Part shown: positions 5,932-7,236 of the stretch, one piece after another | Layout of the letters: each line of letters opens with the position of its first letter | Numbering within the stretch: position 1 is the first letter of the stretch | Origin: an uncultured Prevotella sp. | Lineage (GTDB): Bacteria > Bacteroidota > Bacteroidia > Bacteroidales > Bacteroidaceae | Reading direction: 5' to 3' | Length of the DNA: 7,236 nt | Assembly (NCBI GenBank): GCA_900770845.1 | Contig: CAAGLS010000258.1 | Location: 1-7,236 of the forward strand | Position numbers and translations under genes: made by a program | Notes under the pieces: generated by a model | Seen by the model: the letters and a program-made list of their open reading frames with translations, nothing else | Told to the model about the DNA's origin: nothing | Database searches by the model: none

Positions 5932-7029
5932 TCAGTAACCGAAGATTTCCTTGAGCTTTGCGGTGAGGGCGGAGCCACGCAAGTCGCTGGCCACAATCTT
6001 GCCCTCAGGATCGAGAAGCACGTTGCTGGGAATGCTGTTCACGCCGTAGGCCTTATGGGCGGCACTGTCCCATCCCTTGAGGTCGGACATCTGGTGCCAC
6101 TCCATCCCCAAATCCTTTACGCCTTTTTTCCAGGCCTCAGCCTTGGAGTCGAAGCTCACGCCCACCACGTCGAAGCCCTTGGCGGCATGGTAGCGCTTGT
6201 AGGCATCCACCACGTTGGGCATCTCCTGTCGGCAGGGGCCGCACCAAGAAGCCCAGAAGTCCACCAACACGTAGTTGCCTTTGCTGGCCCACTGGCTGAG
6301 TTTCACTGCCTTTCCGTCCATGTCCTGCATGGCAAGGTCGGTGAACTTCAGTCCCGGACGACGCTTCTCCAAGGACTTGAGTTGCATCTTGGGTCGCTCC
6401 ATCAGTTTGTTGCCATAGTAGGCAGCTGTGGGATCGAGCATTGCGTTGAGCTCATCGTAGTCGAAGCCGTAGAAAGCCTGCGCCAGATAATAGGCTGGTG
6501 TGACGTCGCCCTTATGCTGGGCCACATATTTCTTCAGAGCCTCGTTCTGCTGCTGCTCAAGGCGTTCCTGCTGCTCGGCCAGCGTTTTCTTCTTGGTGGC
6601 GTTCTCCACCGTCTCGGCCTGCTCGCCCAACGCACGCTGCTCCTGATAGAGTTTCATGATTTTGCGGTCGTAGCCGTCCATGTCGTCTTGGAACTCCGAG
6701 AACTGCACGTTGAGCGGAGAACCCGTCAGGGAACCGTTCTTGAGATTCATCGTCACGGGCGTACGGTCGTTGACCATCGTCAGTCCGCCCTGCCTTCCTG
6801 AGAGTACGGAGATGAAAGCATTCACCGGCGCCGTTCCCTCTACGGAGAATTTGCCGTTCGTCACGGCTACCTGACGCATGGTCTTCTGGTCGAGATCCTG
6901 CACTACGACCACCTCCTTGAAAGAATCGGGCACTGTACCTGTGATGACATACTTCGTGTCTTGGGCCTGAGCACCAAGCGAGAGGACTGCCATCAATGCT
7001 AAACTAAGTATTTTTCTCATATTATTCAT
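5932..7029 (-). CDS. Periplasmic DUF4369 / TlpA-like thioredoxin-fold protein
   Basis: A complete 365-residue protein. Residues 1-22 are a Sec signal peptide (MRKILSLALMAVLSLGAQA, cleavage before Gln23), with no lipobox. Residues ~27-110 fit the N-terminal beta-domain called DUF4369 (YVITGTVPDSFKEVVVVQDL). Residues ~115-170 are a Gln/Glu-rich helical linker (AEQQERLEQQQNEALKKYV). The C-terminal AhpC/TSA-TlpA-like domain (~225-365) contains FWASWCGPCRQEMP with the redox pair Cys263 and Cys266, and the expected cis-proline Pro334 in SIPSNVLLDPEGK. By family knowledge it would be a periplasmic thiol-disulfide oxidoreductase, probably a reductant; its partners are not visible. Two starts are possible, ATG at 7029 (MNNMRK) and ATG at 7020 (MRKIL); the latter gives the more usual signal peptide. 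The gene is monocistronic in view, converges on the GH92 gene, and has its own promoter upstream. Confidence 0.93.
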   Translation of the reverse strand: MNNMRKILSLALMAVLSLGAQAQDTKYVITGTVPDSFKEVVVVQDLDQKTMRQVAVTNGKFSVEGTAPVNAFISVLSGRQGGLTMVNDRTPVTMNLKNGSLTGSPLNVQFSEFQDDMDGYDRKIMKLYQEQRALGEQAETVENATKKKTLAEQQERLEQQQNEALKKYVAQHKGDVTPAYYLAQAFYGFDYDELNAMLDPTAAYYGNKLMERPKMQLKSLEKRRPGLKFTDLAMQDMDGKAVKLSQWASKGNYVLVDFWASWCGPCRQEMPNVVDAYKRYHAAKGFDVVGVSFDSKAEAWKKGVKDLGMEWHQMSDLKGWDSAAHKAYGVNSIPSNVLLDPEGKIVASDLRGSALTAKLKEIFGY

Positions 7030-7046
7030 GTTTTTGTGATTTGCGG

Positions 7047-7079
7047 CAAAAATACAACAATAAAATCAATAATCGCCAA
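7047..7079 (-). promoter_or_regulatory. Probable promoter of the thioredoxin-like gene
   Basis: On the minus strand TATTTTTG (7054-7047) matches the Bacteroidota -7 consensus TAnnTTTG, and TTGG (7079-7076) is an imperfect -33 box with a 21-base spacer. Transcription would start about 10-15 bases before the ATG at 7029, giving a very short leader, or about 20 bases before the ATG at 7020. Confidence 0.55.
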
Positions 7080-7098
7080 TTTTATGGATTTTTTTCAT

Positions 7099-7106
7099 TA
7101 CCTTTG
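7099..7106 (+). promoter_or_regulatory. Bacteroidota -7 promoter box for the downstream gene
   Basis: TACCTTTG, followed by CACC, is an exact match to TAnnTTTG in its most familiar context. I see no good TTTG -33 box at 19-21 bases upstream, so it may need an activator or a tolerant sigma factor. It points away from the thioredoxin-like gene, making 7030-7202 a divergent promoter region. The predicted start near 7112-7115 leaves a leader of nearly 90 bases before the ATG at 7203. Confidence 0.6.
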
Positions 7107-7117
7107 CACCCCAAATT

Positions 7118-7189
7118 GATGATTCACGGTTCAGTCGTGCTCGAATAATAGCGAACCAAGAATCATCGAAGAGTGCTTGAACACCTCTT
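7118..7189 (+). promoter_or_regulatory. Structured 5' leader with two hairpins
   Basis: GATGATTC at 7118-7125 pairs with GAATCATC at 7160-7167, and inside it GGTTC at 7128-7132 pairs with GAACC at 7153-7157, separated by a symmetric 2x2 internal loop; the apical loop is 20 bases. A second, weaker stem (AAGAG at 7169-7173 with CTCTT at 7185-7189) lies 13 bases before the start codon. The structures are seen in the sequence; a regulatory function is inferred. No known riboswitch motif is recognised. Confidence 0.45.
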
Positions 7190-7202
7190 AAAAAACAAGA
7201 AA

Positions 7203-7236
7203 ATGGAAAAGGAAAAGAATGTGAGCGTGCTGTTTA
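7203..7236 (+). CDS. Start of an unidentified gene, cut by the window end
   Basis: ATG at 7203 opens a frame reading MEKEKNVSVLF up to the window edge (11 full codons). It follows a consensus -7 promoter box and a roughly 90-base leader, and the bases just before it (TTAAAAAACAAGAAA) are A-rich, as is usual for Bacteroidota start sites. The visible residues are too few to name a family. No terminator separates it from the promoter at 7099, which supports a real gene start. Confidence 0.5.
   Translation, partial: MEKEKNVSVLF

Noticed and set aside
5757..5996. 79-codon minus-strand ORF carrying the 9-residue repeats
   Set aside because: It begins inside the end of the thioredoxin-like gene and runs through the 14-bp palindrome and the 27-bp array; the composition is explained by repeat DNA, and there is no independent support for translation.
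6055..6801. Plus-strand ORF (248 codons) opposite the thioredoxin-like gene
   Set aside because: It mirrors the coding frame of a protein with a clear WCGPC active site; the translation is low-complexity Leu/Val/His-rich and has no promoter or leader of its own.

Overview
The window looks like chromosomal DNA of a Bacteroidota species, most likely a GC-rich member of the Prevotellaceae. This is inferred from four things. There is a large surface protein ending in a type IX secretion (Por-type) C-terminal domain. There is a GH92 alpha-mannosidase and a DUF4369/TlpA-type thioredoxin-like protein, both typical of that phylum. Promoters match the Bacteroidota -7 consensus TAnnTTTG (with a TTTG -33 box at one of them), and start codons lack Shine-Dalgarno sequences. 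The species cannot be fixed from the sequence alone.

Layout. Positions 1-2666 (+) hold the last 887 codons of a very large secreted surface protein whose start lies outside the window; its first ~500 bases are AT-richer and carry YYL-type repeats. Thirteen bases later, 2680-2865 (+) encodes a 61-residue acidic protein with a twice-repeated NPW motif, probably on the same transcript. The 338-base gap 2866-3203 contains two tandem 33-bp hairpin units, a TCCGCTGCCC-type palindrome, a 9-bp tandem repeat and a near-canonical promoter. Next is a complete secreted GH92 glycosidase, 3204-5468 (+). The 463-base gap 5469-5931 has no credible gene but is packed with repeats: a nested palindrome (5549-5599), three 30-bp units (5632-5721), an inverted copy of the upstream TCCGCTGCCC element (5697-5733), three 27-bp units (5783-5863) and a perfect 14-bp inverted repeat (5875-5916). 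I see nothing in 5469-5548. A complete periplasmic thioredoxin-like protein lies on the minus strand at 5932-7029. Its upstream region (7030-7202) is a divergent promoter region, with a structured leader preceding the first 11 codons of an unidentified plus-strand gene at 7203.

How the genes relate. The surface protein and the small acidic protein form a likely two-gene unit. The GH92 gene has its own promoter and no SusC/SusD partners in view, so it appears to be a stand-alone enzyme that trims alpha-mannose from host or yeast glycans. The thioredoxin-like gene converges on it and is independent.

I found no convincing new multi-gene system. The most unusual signals are the NPW-repeat small protein and the palindromic repeat family that brackets the GH92 gene in inverted orientation.
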